Below, piece after piece: positions 18,652 through 26,017 of a stretch of DNA of 64,000 nt. Both the position numbers and the translations under genes were made by a program. The stretch spans positions 47,773 through 111,772 of the forward strand of contig NZ_JBOEFY010000029.1 in the NCBI RefSeq assembly GCF_050633145.1. The letters run 5' to 3'. The notes under the pieces were generated by a model, which saw nothing but the letters and a program-made list of their open reading frames with translations, did no database searches and was not told the origin of the DNA. Position 1 is the first letter of the stretch. The number at the start of each line of letters is the position of its first letter. The stretch comes from Kordia sp050633145. GTDB taxonomy: Bacteria; Bacteroidota; Bacteroidia; Flavobacteriales; Flavobacteriaceae.

Positions 18652-19815
18652 ATGGCAGCAGAAATAAAAAACTTAAAAGATTTACAAAATACAGAATACG
18701 GACTCAAAAAATTATTTGACGACGCACAAGATTTTCTTCCGTTACTAGGAACTGATTATGTAGAATTATATGTTGGGAATGCAAAACAATCAGCACACTT
18801 CTACAAAACAGCATTCGGTTTTCAATCGGAAGCGTATGCAGGGCTGGAAACAGGAATGAAAGACAGAGTTTCATACGTATTAAAACAAGATAAAATTCGA
18901 TTGGTCTTAACAACTCCACTTGGTAAAGGTGGTGAACTGAATGAGCATATCGATTTACACGGTGATGGTGTAAAAGTAGTAGCACTTTGGGTAGATGATG
19001 CAACAAAAGCATTTGAAGAAACGACCAAAAGAGGCGCAAAACCATACATGGAACCTACAAAGGAAGAAGATGAAAATGGCTATGTAGTACGTTCAGGAAT
19101 TTATACGTACGGAGAAACGGTTCACATCTTTGTAGAGCGTAAAAACTACAACGGAATCTTTTTACCAGGTTACAAAAAATGGGAGTCTCACTACAATCCA
19201 GAGCCAGTTGGTTTAAAATTCATCGATCACATGGTAGGAAATGTTGGTTGGGGAGAAATGAAAGAATGGTGTGAATTCTATGCAAGAGTAATGGGCTTTG
19301 CACAAATTATTTCCTTTACGGATGATGATATCTCTACTGAGTTTACTGCATTAATGAGTAAAGTAATGAGTAATGGGAATGGTAGAATTAAATTTCCAAT
19401 CAACGAGCCAGCAGAAGGGAAAAAGAAATCGCAAATAGAAGAGTATTTAGACTTTTACAATGGTCCAGGTGTGCAACATATCGCTGTTGCTACCGATAAT
19501 ATCATTGAAACGGTTTCGCAAATGCGCAAACGCGGAGTTGAATTCTTATATGTTCCAGAAACCTATTATGATGACTTACTAGAAAGAGTTGGTGACATTG
19601 ATGAAGATGTAGAAGAACTTAGAAAACACGGAATCTTAATTGACCGTGATGAAGAAGGATATTTATTGCAAATCTTTACAAAAACGATTGTAGACAGACC
19701 AACAATGTTCTTTGAAGTCATTCAGCGTAAAGGAGCACAATCATTCGGTGTAGGAAACTTTAAAGCTTTATTTGAAGCGATTGAAAGAGAGCAAGCTGCA
19801 CGCGGAACTTTATAA
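18652..19815 (+). CDS. hppD: 4-Hydroxyphenylpyruvate dioxygenase
   Basis: 387 residues. Fe(II) enzyme that converts 4-hydroxyphenylpyruvate to homogentisate, the substrate of the upstream HmgA. Two VOC (glyoxalase-like) halves are seen. The three iron ligands are the His of KFIDHMVGNVG, the His of GPGVQHIAVATDN and the Glu of MFFEVIQRKG. The C-terminal FGVGNFKALFEAIEREQ is the family's closing helix. A pair of inverted extragenic repeats follows the stop. Confidence 0.96.
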   Translation: MAAEIKNLKDLQNTEYGLKKLFDDAQDFLPLLGTDYVELYVGNAKQSAHFYKTAFGFQSEAYAGLETGMKDRVSYVLKQDKIRLVLTTPLGKGGELNEHIDLHGDGVKVVALWVDDATKAFEETTKRGAKPYMEPTKEEDENGYVVRSGIYTYGETVHIFVERKNYNGIFLPGYKKWESHYNPEPVGLKFIDHMVGNVGWGEMKEWCEFYARVMGFAQIISFTDDDISTEFTALMSKVMSNGNGRIKFPINEPAEGKKKSQIEEYLDFYNGPGVQHIAVATDNIIETVSQMRKRGVEFLYVPETYYDDLLERVGDIDEDVEELRKHGILIDRDEEGYLLQIFTKTIVDRPTMFFEVIQRKGAQSFGVGNFKALFEAIEREQAARGTL

Positions 19816-19836
19816 ATCTTTTGATAAAATATAATA

Positions 19837-19910
19837 TGTCACATTGAGCGCAGTCGAAATGCTTATTAAACAGATAAGTTTTTTAGTTCTCGACTGCGCT
19901 CGAAATGACA
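19837..19910. repeat. Inverted pair of GAGCGCAGTCGA-family repeats
   Basis: One copy at 19837-19862 (CATTGAGCGCAGTCGAAATG) faces a second at 19887-19910 (CTCGACTGCGCTCGAAATGA), 24 bases apart. Together they form a long imperfect hairpin between hppD and the TDO gene, which could terminate transcription or be a small mobile-type element. Confidence 0.75.
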
Positions 19911-19952
19911 ATCTGAATTATAATAAAATCATTCTCTCCAAAAAACAACAAC

Positions 19953-20897
19953 ATGACCAGAGAAGAATTACTCGCCGCCATAGATAAAAAATATTTAGAT
20001 ATGGGACAAGATCCTGATGTACATCTTTCAGGATTATTGCATGCCGAACCTATGAAGTATTGGGATTTTGTTCAGGTAGATGCACTCTTAGGGTTGCAAA
20101 CGCAACGTACGCAATTGCCTGATGAAATGGTGTTTTTAATATATCATCAAGTAAATGAATTGATCTTTAAAATGATTCTGTGGGAAATGCAACAAATAGC
20201 ATTCACAGAAAGCATTTTGCCAGAAAAATTTATCATGCACCTAATGCGTATCAGTCGTTATTTTGATTTGCTTTCCAACTCTTTCGATATTATGGGCGAT
20301 GGAATGGAAGTAGAACAATACATGAAATTCCGTGACACCTTAACACCTGCCAGCGGTTTTCAATCGGCGCAATACCGAAAAATAGAAATTGCTTCTACAG
20401 AACTCATCAACCTAATTGATTATAGGTTTAGAGCCACAATTGATCGTGAAACACCATATCTACATGCGTATAACAATATGTACTGGCAAGTGGCTGGACA
20501 TGACCATAAAACTGGAAAACGCAGTAAATTGATGGTGAATTTCGATGGTAAGTATAAAAAAGAACTCATCGCATGGATGAAGGAATACAATACCATCAAT
20601 CTTTGGACAAAATTCAAACAATTGCCTAGAGACTATCAAAATGATACAGATTTAATCAATGCGATGCGTCATTACGATCATACCGTAAATATTAGTTGGG
20701 TAATGCATCATTATCACGCTGCAGCGAAATATATAAACTCAGAAAAAGGCAATGCGGAAGCTACAGGTGGAAGCGATTGGCAAAAGTATATGCATCCAAA
20801 ATATCAAAAAAGAATCTTCTTTCCAGAACTTTGGAGCGAAGAGGAGCTTAAAAATTGGGGAATTACCAATTTGGAAGGCTATAAAACCTTAAAATAG
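19953..20897 (+). CDS. kynA: Tryptophan 2,3-dioxygenase
   Basis: 314 residues. Heme enzyme that opens the tryptophan indole ring to N-formylkynurenine. Family signatures: GLLHAEPMKYWDFVQVDALL, then PDEMVFLIYHQVNEL, whose Phe and His line the distal substrate site; TPASGFQSAQYR; WVMHHYHAAAKYI with the probable proximal heme His; and ATGGSDW. A second family member lies at 28947. No kynureninase or kynurenine monooxygenase gene is in the window. It sits downstream of the tyrosine-catabolism genes on the same strand but is separated from them by the repeat hairpin. Confidence 0.9.
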   Translation: MTREELLAAIDKKYLDMGQDPDVHLSGLLHAEPMKYWDFVQVDALLGLQTQRTQLPDEMVFLIYHQVNELIFKMILWEMQQIAFTESILPEKFIMHLMRISRYFDLLSNSFDIMGDGMEVEQYMKFRDTLTPASGFQSAQYRKIEIASTELINLIDYRFRATIDRETPYLHAYNNMYWQVAGHDHKTGKRSKLMVNFDGKYKKELIAWMKEYNTINLWTKFKQLPRDYQNDTDLINAMRHYDHTVNISWVMHHYHAAAKYINSEKGNAEATGGSDWQKYMHPKYQKRIFFPELWSEEELKNWGITNLEGYKTLK

Positions 20898-21035
20898 CTA
20901 AAAATCCCAAAACTAAAAAGAGTCAAAATGTTGAGTATTTCTCAGTAAATGCAAAAAAAGATTGAATATTCAATAATGAACATCGATAAAGTGCAGCTGT
21001 GAATATAAAAATTGTGTTAAAGTCAAACACTGTGC

Positions 21036-21065
21036 TTGCATAACATCATTCTCGACATATATTTG
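21036..21065 (+). promoter_or_regulatory. Promoter of small RNA copy 1
   Basis: TTG (21036-21038), 19 bases, TATATTTG (21058-21065): the Bacteroidota -33/-7 pattern, with identical spacing in copy 2. Confidence 0.75.
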
Positions 21066-21069
21066 CAGT

Positions 21070-21182
21070 GCAAAAGCGAGTGGTTTCCTTTTGCGACTTT
21101 AAGAAAAGAAATTTTCATAATTTAAAGTTTTGGTTGGTTAATAAATAAAGAGAAGCTCGATCCTATGATCGGGCTTTTTTTA
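21070..21182 (+). ncRNA. Candidate small RNA, copy 1 (about 113 nt)
   Basis: Starts just after the TATATTTG box. A 5' hairpin GCAAAAG (21070-21076) / CTTTTGC (21088-21094) is followed by an unpaired A/T-rich block with TTTGGTTGGTTAAT. A terminator AAGCTCGATC (21153-21162) / GATCGGGCTT (21167-21176) with a T-run ends it. The terminator arms differ from those of copy 2 but still pair, which supports an RNA product. Function unknown. I cannot assign it to an Rfam family from sequence alone. Confidence 0.7.
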
Positions 21183-21318
21183 TGGGATCTTTTTAATTAG
21201 AATTGATAAAATATTAAGAATTTCACAATAGATAATGTGTTTTACTAAACATTTAATACTAAATATCAGCGAAGTACAGTTGTGAGTGTAAAAATACTGT
21301 TAAAGTAAAATACTATGC

Positions 21319-21348
21319 TTGCATAATAAAAATGTCGCTTTATATTTG
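21319..21348 (+). promoter_or_regulatory. Promoter of small RNA copy 2
   Basis: TTG (21319-21321), 19 bases, TATATTTG (21341-21348). Confidence 0.75.
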
Positions 21349-21352
21349 CAGT

Positions 21353-21460
21353 GCAAAAGCGAGTGGTTTCCTTTTGCAACTTTAAACAAAGATTTTCATA
21401 ATTTAAAGTTTTGGTTGGTTAATAATAAAAAGAACTCGGTCGTAAGATCGAGTTTTTTTA
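21353..21460 (+). ncRNA. Candidate small RNA, copy 2 (about 108 nt)
   Basis: Same plan as copy 1. The 5' hairpin is GCAAAAG (21353-21359) / CTTTTGC (21371-21377), followed by the conserved TTTGGTTGGTTAAT block. The terminator is AACTCGGTC (21433-21441) / GATCGAGTT (21446-21454) with seven T. Arm changes relative to copy 1 keep pairing, with G-U pairs allowed. Confidence 0.7.
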
Positions 21461-21491
21461 TGCAATCTATTCTGTGTTTATTGTAGGATAC

Positions 21492-21524
21492 AAAAAAGAC
21501 TGCCAACATACATTGACAGTCTTT
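21492..21524 (-). terminator. Terminator of the first Cys-rich peptide gene
   Basis: Read on the minus strand, AAAGACTG (21524-21517) pairs with CAGTCTTT (21502-21495), followed by a T-run. It lies about 30 bases after the peptide stop. Confidence 0.75.
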
Positions 21525-21556
21525 AAAAATCATTCAACCGTTATTAATAAATCAAT

Positions 21557-21814
21557 TTATGGAAGTTGTATCGTCGGACAAATACATCTAGTTCGTCCTC
21601 CGGCAGTACAACCAGCTGTTGGTCCACAATCGTTTGTAACACCACAACCAGCAGCACATGTAGCAGCACAAGTGTTAGCACATGTAGCAGCTTCTGTTGG
21701 ACAACACGAATTTCCATGACAGGTATTTGTTCCTCCTCCTTGTAATAAATTTTGAGTTAATTGAGAAACTGTAGACTTGTTAATGTCTAACTTTTGAATT
21801 TTTCGTTTTTTCAT
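21557..21814 (-). CDS. Cys/Thr-rich peptide with GG leader, putative RiPP precursor (1)
   Basis: 85 residues. A basic leader MKKRKIQKLDINKSTVSQLT runs into QNLLQGGG (residues 21-28), a double-glycine type cleavage site. The putative core (57 residues) has 11 Cys and many Thr in TC or xTC steps (TNTCHGNSCCPTEAATCANT, then CAATCAAGC). This resembles Bacteroidota class I lanthipeptide-type precursors, in which Cys and dehydrated Thr would form rings. No LanB, LanC, radical SAM enzyme or peptidase-transporter is in the window, so modification is inferred. A disulfide-rich unmodified peptide is the alternative. The next gene is a close paralogue with the same leader. Confidence 0.8.
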   Translation of the reverse strand: MKKRKIQKLDINKSTVSQLTQNLLQGGGTNTCHGNSCCPTEAATCANTCAATCAAGCGVTNDCGPTAGCTAGGRTRCICPTIQLP

Positions 21815-21836
21815 GATTGATAAATATTGAAAATTA

Positions 21837-21893
21837 TTCCTACTCTATAAGCTTTTCGGATTCCGCTTTAAAGCAACTGTTCGTAATTTGATG
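21837..21893 (-). promoter_or_regulatory. Shared 5' leader element upstream of peptide gene 1
   Basis: On the minus strand this reads TTACGAACAGTTGCTTTAAA ... GAATCCGAAAAGCTTATAGA then GTAGGAA, ending 23 bases before the ATG. It is nearly identical to 22226-22282, and its GAATCCGAAAA and TAGAGTAGGAA parts recur at 23009-23040. Confidence 0.7.
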
Positions 21894-21978
21894 TGTTTGA
21901 TTGAAATAAAAAATTGACATAATTAAAACTATAGCATAGTCTTAACTCCTTTTTTATTTTTGATAAATTGCCTAAGCA

Positions 21979-22203
21979 TTAAGCTGGACAATATCTACTT
22001 TCTGGGCAGATATCTGTAGGAGAGATTGTTCCACATAAAACATGACATGTATTGGCACACGTATTAGCACATGTTGGCGCTTCTGTTGGACAACACGAAT
22101 GACCGTGACACGTATTTGTACCACCACCAGTCAATAAGTCTTGCGTTAGTTGAGAAACTGTTGCTTTGTTGATTCCCAATTTTTGAATTTTTCGTTTTTT
22201 CAT
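21979..22203 (-). CDS. Cys/Thr-rich peptide with GG leader, putative RiPP precursor (2)
   Basis: 74 residues, paralogue of the neighbour at 21557. The leader MKKRKIQKLGINKATVSQLT followed by QDLLTGGG is nearly identical. The core opens with the same TNTCHGxSCCPTEAxTCANT and diverges after about 23 residues (HVLCGTISPTDICPESRYC); it has 9 Cys. The pattern of constant leader and partly variable core fits a precursor family for one modification system. The region between the two genes holds the conserved leader element and no clear terminator, so they may be cotranscribed. Modification is inferred. Confidence 0.8.
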   Translation of the reverse strand: MKKRKIQKLGINKATVSQLTQDLLTGGGTNTCHGHSCCPTEAPTCANTCANTCHVLCGTISPTDICPESRYCPA

Positions 22204-22225
22204 GATTGATAAATATTAAAAACTA

Positions 22226-22282
22226 TTCCTACTCTATAAGCTTTTCGGATTCCGCTATAAGGCAACTGTTCGTAATTTGATG
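22226..22282 (-). promoter_or_regulatory. Shared 5' leader element upstream of peptide gene 2
   Basis: Nearly base-for-base copy of 21837-21893 (GAATCCGAAAAGCTTATAGA then GTAGGAA on the minus strand), again ending about 22 bases before the ATG. Confidence 0.7.
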
Positions 22283-22374
22283 ATGAATTCGATTTTTGAT
22301 TGATGTAAAAAATCTATTAATACTATCCAAATGTTATGGTAGACAGACAGTTCAGTTGCTGTTTTTTATCTTTT

Positions 22375-22986
22375 TTAAAAAGTACACTGATTTGCCGCGT
22401 TTGAACATTCTGTTGGAAATCCACTTTGTCTTGCTCTGAATTCTGGAGAATTTCCAATACCTCTAGCAACGTCAAGAATTCCTCTTGTATTTAAAATATT
22501 AGTCCAGTAAATTCCTCCATTTACATCAGGTTCTCTTAGTAATAAACCCCTGTATGCGATATATACCTTTTTATGAATTTGAGAACTCGTAATATTATTT
22601 CTGTTTAAAAAGCTGTGATATCTAGAGTTCCAACGTTGACTTGCTTCAGATGATGTAATGAATCCTTTAGCTAAACCTTCAAATCCTTGCGTTCTTCTAA
22701 CATTAATCCAGTAAGCAACGACACTTGCGTTTTCTGGACAACGCTCCAAGTAAGATAAATATGCAAGCCTTACCACACAATGATCGTCAATAAATTGATT
22801 AGGTATTCTTGGAGGTCTAAAGTCTGGATTTAAAGGAATACTTTTACTAGTTGTACTTTCTGTATTGGTAATAATGTCTTCTTCAGAAGTAACTTCGTCG
22901 GTTTGACAACCAATTAAATATAAAGAACCTACAATTAATGAAAATGCAAGTATAAAATGGCGTGATTTAAAAATGAATTGTTTCAT
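22375..22986 (-). CDS. Lipoprotein with DUF4214-like repeats
   Basis: 203 residues. Signal peptide with lipobox LIGC (Cys near residue 27), so probably membrane anchored. The body has two repeats of the DUF4214 / phycobilisome-linker-like pattern. The first is LAYLSYLERCPENASVVAYW ... GLAKGFITSSEASQRW. The second, closer to consensus, is YRGLLLREPDVNGGIYWTNI ... DVARGIGNSPEFRAR. DUF4214 domains occur in secreted adhesins and S-layer-like proteins; the role here is unknown. Its 5' leader shares motifs with the two Cys-rich peptide genes downstream on the same strand, suggesting common regulation. Confidence 0.7.
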   Translation of the reverse strand: MKQFIFKSRHFILAFSLIVGSLYLIGCQTDEVTSEEDIITNTESTTSKSIPLNPDFRPPRIPNQFIDDHCVVRLAYLSYLERCPENASVVAYWINVRRTQGFEGLAKGFITSSEASQRWNSRYHSFLNRNNITSSQIHKKVYIAYRGLLLREPDVNGGIYWTNILNTRGILDVARGIGNSPEFRARQSGFPTECSNAANQCTF

Positions 22987-23008
22987 AGCATTTATAATTT
23001 TGAATTGT

Positions 23009-23040
23009 TTCCTACTCTATTTAGGTTTTTCGGATTCGAC
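23009..23040 (-). promoter_or_regulatory. Shared 5' leader element upstream of the DUF4214-like lipoprotein gene
   Basis: On the minus strand GTCGAATCCGAAAAACCTAA, ATAGAGTAGGAA. It keeps the GAATCCGAAAA and ATAGAGTAGGAA blocks of the peptide gene leaders but differs around them. Confidence 0.6.
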
Positions 23041-23192
23041 CTTATCTCGATCAAGAACAATTCAAAGTTATGTAGCTAAGTCTCTCAAAACAAACGAAGT
23101 ATTTTCAGATTTATAAAATTGAATACATTTACATAAAAACAAAAGCATTTGTACAGATTACAGATAGGAATCTCTGTTAGAAATTAAAAAAG

Positions 23193-24052
23193 TCATTCTT
23201 TTTGGATGATTTTGACTTGGGTTTTGCCTTCACGAGAAAGTTGAAAGTAATATCGTCCTTTCTGTAAATGTGAAATATTTAAATTATAAGAGATGTTATT
23301 CGTCTTTGAACTAGTGCTAGTCAAGCTATATTGATTCATTTTAACTCCTTTATTATTAAAAATAATAACGTCAAGAGGAAGCTGTTTTGAAATTGAATTT
23401 CTATCAGATGTATTTGGATACTCAAAAACAATATGATTTGTACTAGGGTTTGGGTGTGTAGTTACAGAAAAAGAATCCGTAGAATCTTCAGGAGAAAATG
23501 AACTGTTGGTACTCGTAGTTAAGTGTATTGTTAAGGAAGGACCAGTTGTATAATTGTCAAAATCATTGATATAATCATGTTCATTATCATATTTTACCAA
23601 ATCAATTTGTACCATGTAATTTGTTTCTGATGGTGTATAATTTGTAGTTATAATATGTGGATAATTATTAGCGTGATAACTTTCTAAACTAGCAGCTACT
23701 GAATCCTTTTTTATAGGGGGTATTATTACAGGCACGGTAATTCCTTGGTGTATAATTACAAATCCATTAGTTTGAGACTTAATTGTGTAAAATAATCTAA
23801 AATAACTGGTTCTGTCTAGATCGGATTTATACTCAAGGTTTATCCTTAAACTAATCCTGCTATTTTGGTTTGTCTCTTGATTTGTTGGAGCATCTAGATT
23901 AAATTTTGATTCACTTCTCGAGTACTAGAAGAATCTTTTACCACTATAGAGACATCTACGATATTGTCCGTAGAAAATGAGCTGGTTTGTGCCCTTGTGA
24001 TTACTATGAAAAACAAGAATAATGTCGAAAATGTAATAGTTTTTATATTCAT
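23193..24052 (-). pseudogene. Frameshifted T9SS-sorted secreted protein, paralogue of the next two genes
   Basis: A signal-peptide start at ATG 24052 (MNIKTITFSTLFLFFIVITR) runs to a stop near 23918. From about 23935 the -1/+2 frame continues with SESKFNLDAPTNQETNQ ... VIIHQGITVPVIIPPIKKDS into the open frame that ends at 23193. The pieces together match the full neighbours (signal peptide, VIIPPIKK motif, NPSTNHIVFEYPN and a T9SS type A tail ending KGRYYFQLSREGKTQVK). A single-base change near 23920-23935 would restore it. Either it is a recent pseudogene or the base call is wrong. Confidence 0.75.
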
Positions 24053-24063
24053 AACAATTGAGT

Positions 24064-24101
24064 TTAAAAAAAGCCATCTATATGAATCATACAGATGGCT
24101 T
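24064..24101 (-). terminator. Terminator of the second T9SS paralogue
   Basis: Minus strand AAGCCATCT (24101-24093) pairs with AGATGGCTT (24079-24071), followed by seven T. Confidence 0.8.
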
Positions 24102-24122
24102 TCTGTTAAAAATTAAATAAGA

Positions 24123-24968
24123 TTATTTTTTTAGAATCGTTTTGATCTGAGTTTTTCCTTCATGTAAAAGTTGAAAGTAATACCTTCCTTTTGGTAAATG
24201 AGAAATGTTTAAACTATAGGAAACTCTATTTGTTTTTGTGCTAGAACTAGCCAAACTATACTGACTCACCTTAATTCCTTTATCGTTAAAAATAGTAACA
24301 TCAAGCGGACGTTGTTGTAAAACTGCATTTGCTGTTGTTTCGTATGTATAGTCAAACGTTACAAAATTTGTACTTGGATTGGGATATGTTAGAACGGAAA
24401 AAGAATCAGACGAATTTTCAAAAGCAGCAGAGCTAAAGCTTGCGTTTAAATAAAAAGTAATTCCTGGTAATAAACGATCATAACCATTGGTTTCATTCAG
24501 GTAATCATATCTTGATCGATACTTTACCAAATTCATTTTTACTTCATATCTTATATTTAATAATGTATGTTTTCCATGAATTAAAAACGGGTATTCTTCG
24601 GGTCTAATGCCTTCTCTTGCTTTCTTTTTTTTAACAGGAGGAATTAATACAGGAGCGGTAATACCTCTTAAAATTTCTCCTGGAGTTCCATCAGATAATA
24701 GTTTAGTAAGCGTATACTGTATTCCAAAATAATTAACAGAATCTTCAATAGACGAATTGTCAAGATTTATCCTGAATATAAAGTTTGATCCACTAGGTAC
24801 ATAATGCTCGTTTTCAGAAGTAATTTCATAATTTTGCCCACTAATACCATCGGTAACCAAAAAATTAATATCAACGATATTATCTGTAGACGCATAAGGG
24901 TTTTGCGCGTTTATTTTAATTAAGAAAAATAAGAACAGCGCTGTAAGTGTAAAAGTTTTTAATTTCAT
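24123..24968 (-). CDS. Secreted protein with T9SS type A sorting domain (paralogue 2)
   Basis: 281 residues from ATG 24968, which gives the signal peptide MKLKTFTLTALFLFFLIKIN then AQ; the longer reading begins at a non-ATG codon. The middle domain is unassigned but carries VLIPPVKKKK, also seen in both paralogues. The C-terminal about 85 residues form a T9SS type A sorting domain (SFSVLTYPNPSTNFVTFDYT ... HLPKGRYYFQLLHEGKTQIK). Export through the T9SS is expected. Function unknown. It lies in a three-gene tandem family, each copy with its own hairpin terminator. Confidence 0.8.
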   Translation of the reverse strand: MKLKTFTLTALFLFFLIKINAQNPYASTDNIVDINFLVTDGISGQNYEITSENEHYVPSGSNFIFRINLDNSSIEDSVNYFGIQYTLTKLLSDGTPGEILRGITAPVLIPPVKKKKAREGIRPEEYPFLIHGKHTLLNIRYEVKMNLVKYRSRYDYLNETNGYDRLLPGITFYLNASFSSAAFENSSDSFSVLTYPNPSTNFVTFDYTYETTANAVLQQRPLDVTIFNDKGIKVSQYSLASSSTKTNRVSYSLNISHLPKGRYYFQLLHEGKTQIKTILKK

Positions 24969-24980
24969 AGCAATTGTGTT

Positions 24981-25011
24981 TAAAAAAGTCACCTAATTAA
25001 TAGATGACTTT
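24981..25011 (-). terminator. Terminator of the third T9SS paralogue
   Basis: Minus strand AAAGTCATCT (25011-25002) pairs with AGGTGACTTT (24994-24985), one G-U pair, followed by T's. Confidence 0.7.
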
Positions 25012-25030
25012 CAGTTAGAAGTAAATAAGA

Positions 25031-25915
25031 TTATTCTTTTATAATAGTTTTGACCTGAGTTTTGCTTCCATGTGAAAGTTGAAAGTAATAGGTTCCTTTT
25101 TGTAAATGTGAAGTATCTAAATTATAGGAAGTACTATTTGGTTTTACATTAGTACTCGTCAATGTATGCTGACTTAGCTGTACTCCTTTATCATTAAAAA
25201 TAGTAACACCAAGTGGAAGCTGTTGTGAAATAGCATTTTCTGTGGCTTCACGTGTATATTCAAACGTTACATGATTTGTACTTGGGTTTGGAAATGTTAG
25301 TACGGAAAAAGAATTTGTAGTGGTACTTTCCATAACCGGAGTAGGAGTATTTTGCGCATGTATAATAAAAGTTGCTGTAGGACCAATCGTGAAATTAGGA
25401 GAGTTATTTATATAATCGGCAAACGTTTCATACTTTAATAACTCAACAGTAGCACGGTATATGGTTGGCCGTATAACATATTCTGCTTTTACTTTATAAG
25501 GGTAGATTCCAATAGGTCTATCTGTAAATGATTGAGGTTCAACAGAGCCTCCGTTTTTCTTTCTAACAGGAGGAATAATTACCGGATTGGTAATTCCAAA
25601 AAAAGCAGGATCTATAGGTTCACCGAAACCTGATGGGCTAAAATCACATCTCAATCTAAAGAAAGTAACATTATCGCTGTCAGGTAAGTAGGCGAGTTCT
25701 AAATTAAAAAAGAGATCATTATGCGGTAATACATAATACATGTCGTCTGCCAGTAAACTGATTTGTTGTTGTCCTCGCTCACCTTCTACCAATATCGTAA
25801 AGTCTAATTGATTACTTATTGGAATATTAGAAGTTGGAACTACAGGAGTTTGGGCACTTATTTTTACGACAAAAAATAAGAGCAGGGTCGTGAGTGTGAA
25901 AATTCTTGAATTCAT
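25031..25915 (-). CDS. Secreted protein with T9SS type A sorting domain (paralogue 3)
   Basis: 294 residues. Signal peptide MNSRIFTLTTLLLFFVVKIS then AQ; a middle domain of unknown type with VIIPPVRKK; and a T9SS type A tail (SFSVLTFPNPSTNHVTFEYT ... HLQKGTYYFQLSHGSKTQVK). The three paralogues are similar in the signal peptide, the PP[VI][KR]KK block and the tail, but diverge between them. It is the first of the three after the TPR-AraC regulator on the same strand (102 bases downstream of it). Confidence 0.8.
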   Translation of the reverse strand: MNSRIFTLTTLLLFFVVKISAQTPVVPTSNIPISNQLDFTILVEGERGQQQISLLADDMYYVLPHNDLFFNLELAYLPDSDNVTFFRLRCDFSPSGFGEPIDPAFFGITNPVIIPPVRKKNGGSVEPQSFTDRPIGIYPYKVKAEYVIRPTIYRATVELLKYETFADYINNSPNFTIGPTATFIIHAQNTPTPVMESTTTNSFSVLTFPNPSTNHVTFEYTREATENAISQQLPLGVTIFNDKGVQLSQHTLTSTNVKPNSTSYNLDTSHLQKGTYYFQLSHGSKTQVKTIIKE

Positions 25916-26017
25916 AACAATATAGTTTTAAGTTATACTTAAGTAAAGTATGAATATTTCAATGTTCACTACAACAGGTACGTGTTCATATTTATAAATT
26001 TAAACAAAATAAACGCC

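Larger units (their letters stand above)
20991..21460 (+). repeat. Tandem duplication (about 283 bp period) carrying two small RNA genes
   Basis: The segment from GTGCAGCTGTGAATATAAAA (20991) recurs 283 bases later from GTACAGTTGTGAGTGTAAAA (21274). Both copies have the same upstream block, promoter, 5' hairpin, inner TTCATAATTTAAAGTTTTGG block and terminator. No open reading frame spans either copy. This duplication fills most of the 659-base gap between the TDO gene and the first Cys-rich peptide gene. Confidence 0.85.

Noticed and set aside
21474..21719. 81-codon plus-strand frame rich in Val, Ala and Pro
   Set aside because: It is the antisense of the Cys-rich peptide gene; the composition follows from the opposite strand, and the minus-strand frame has a paralogue and a leader.
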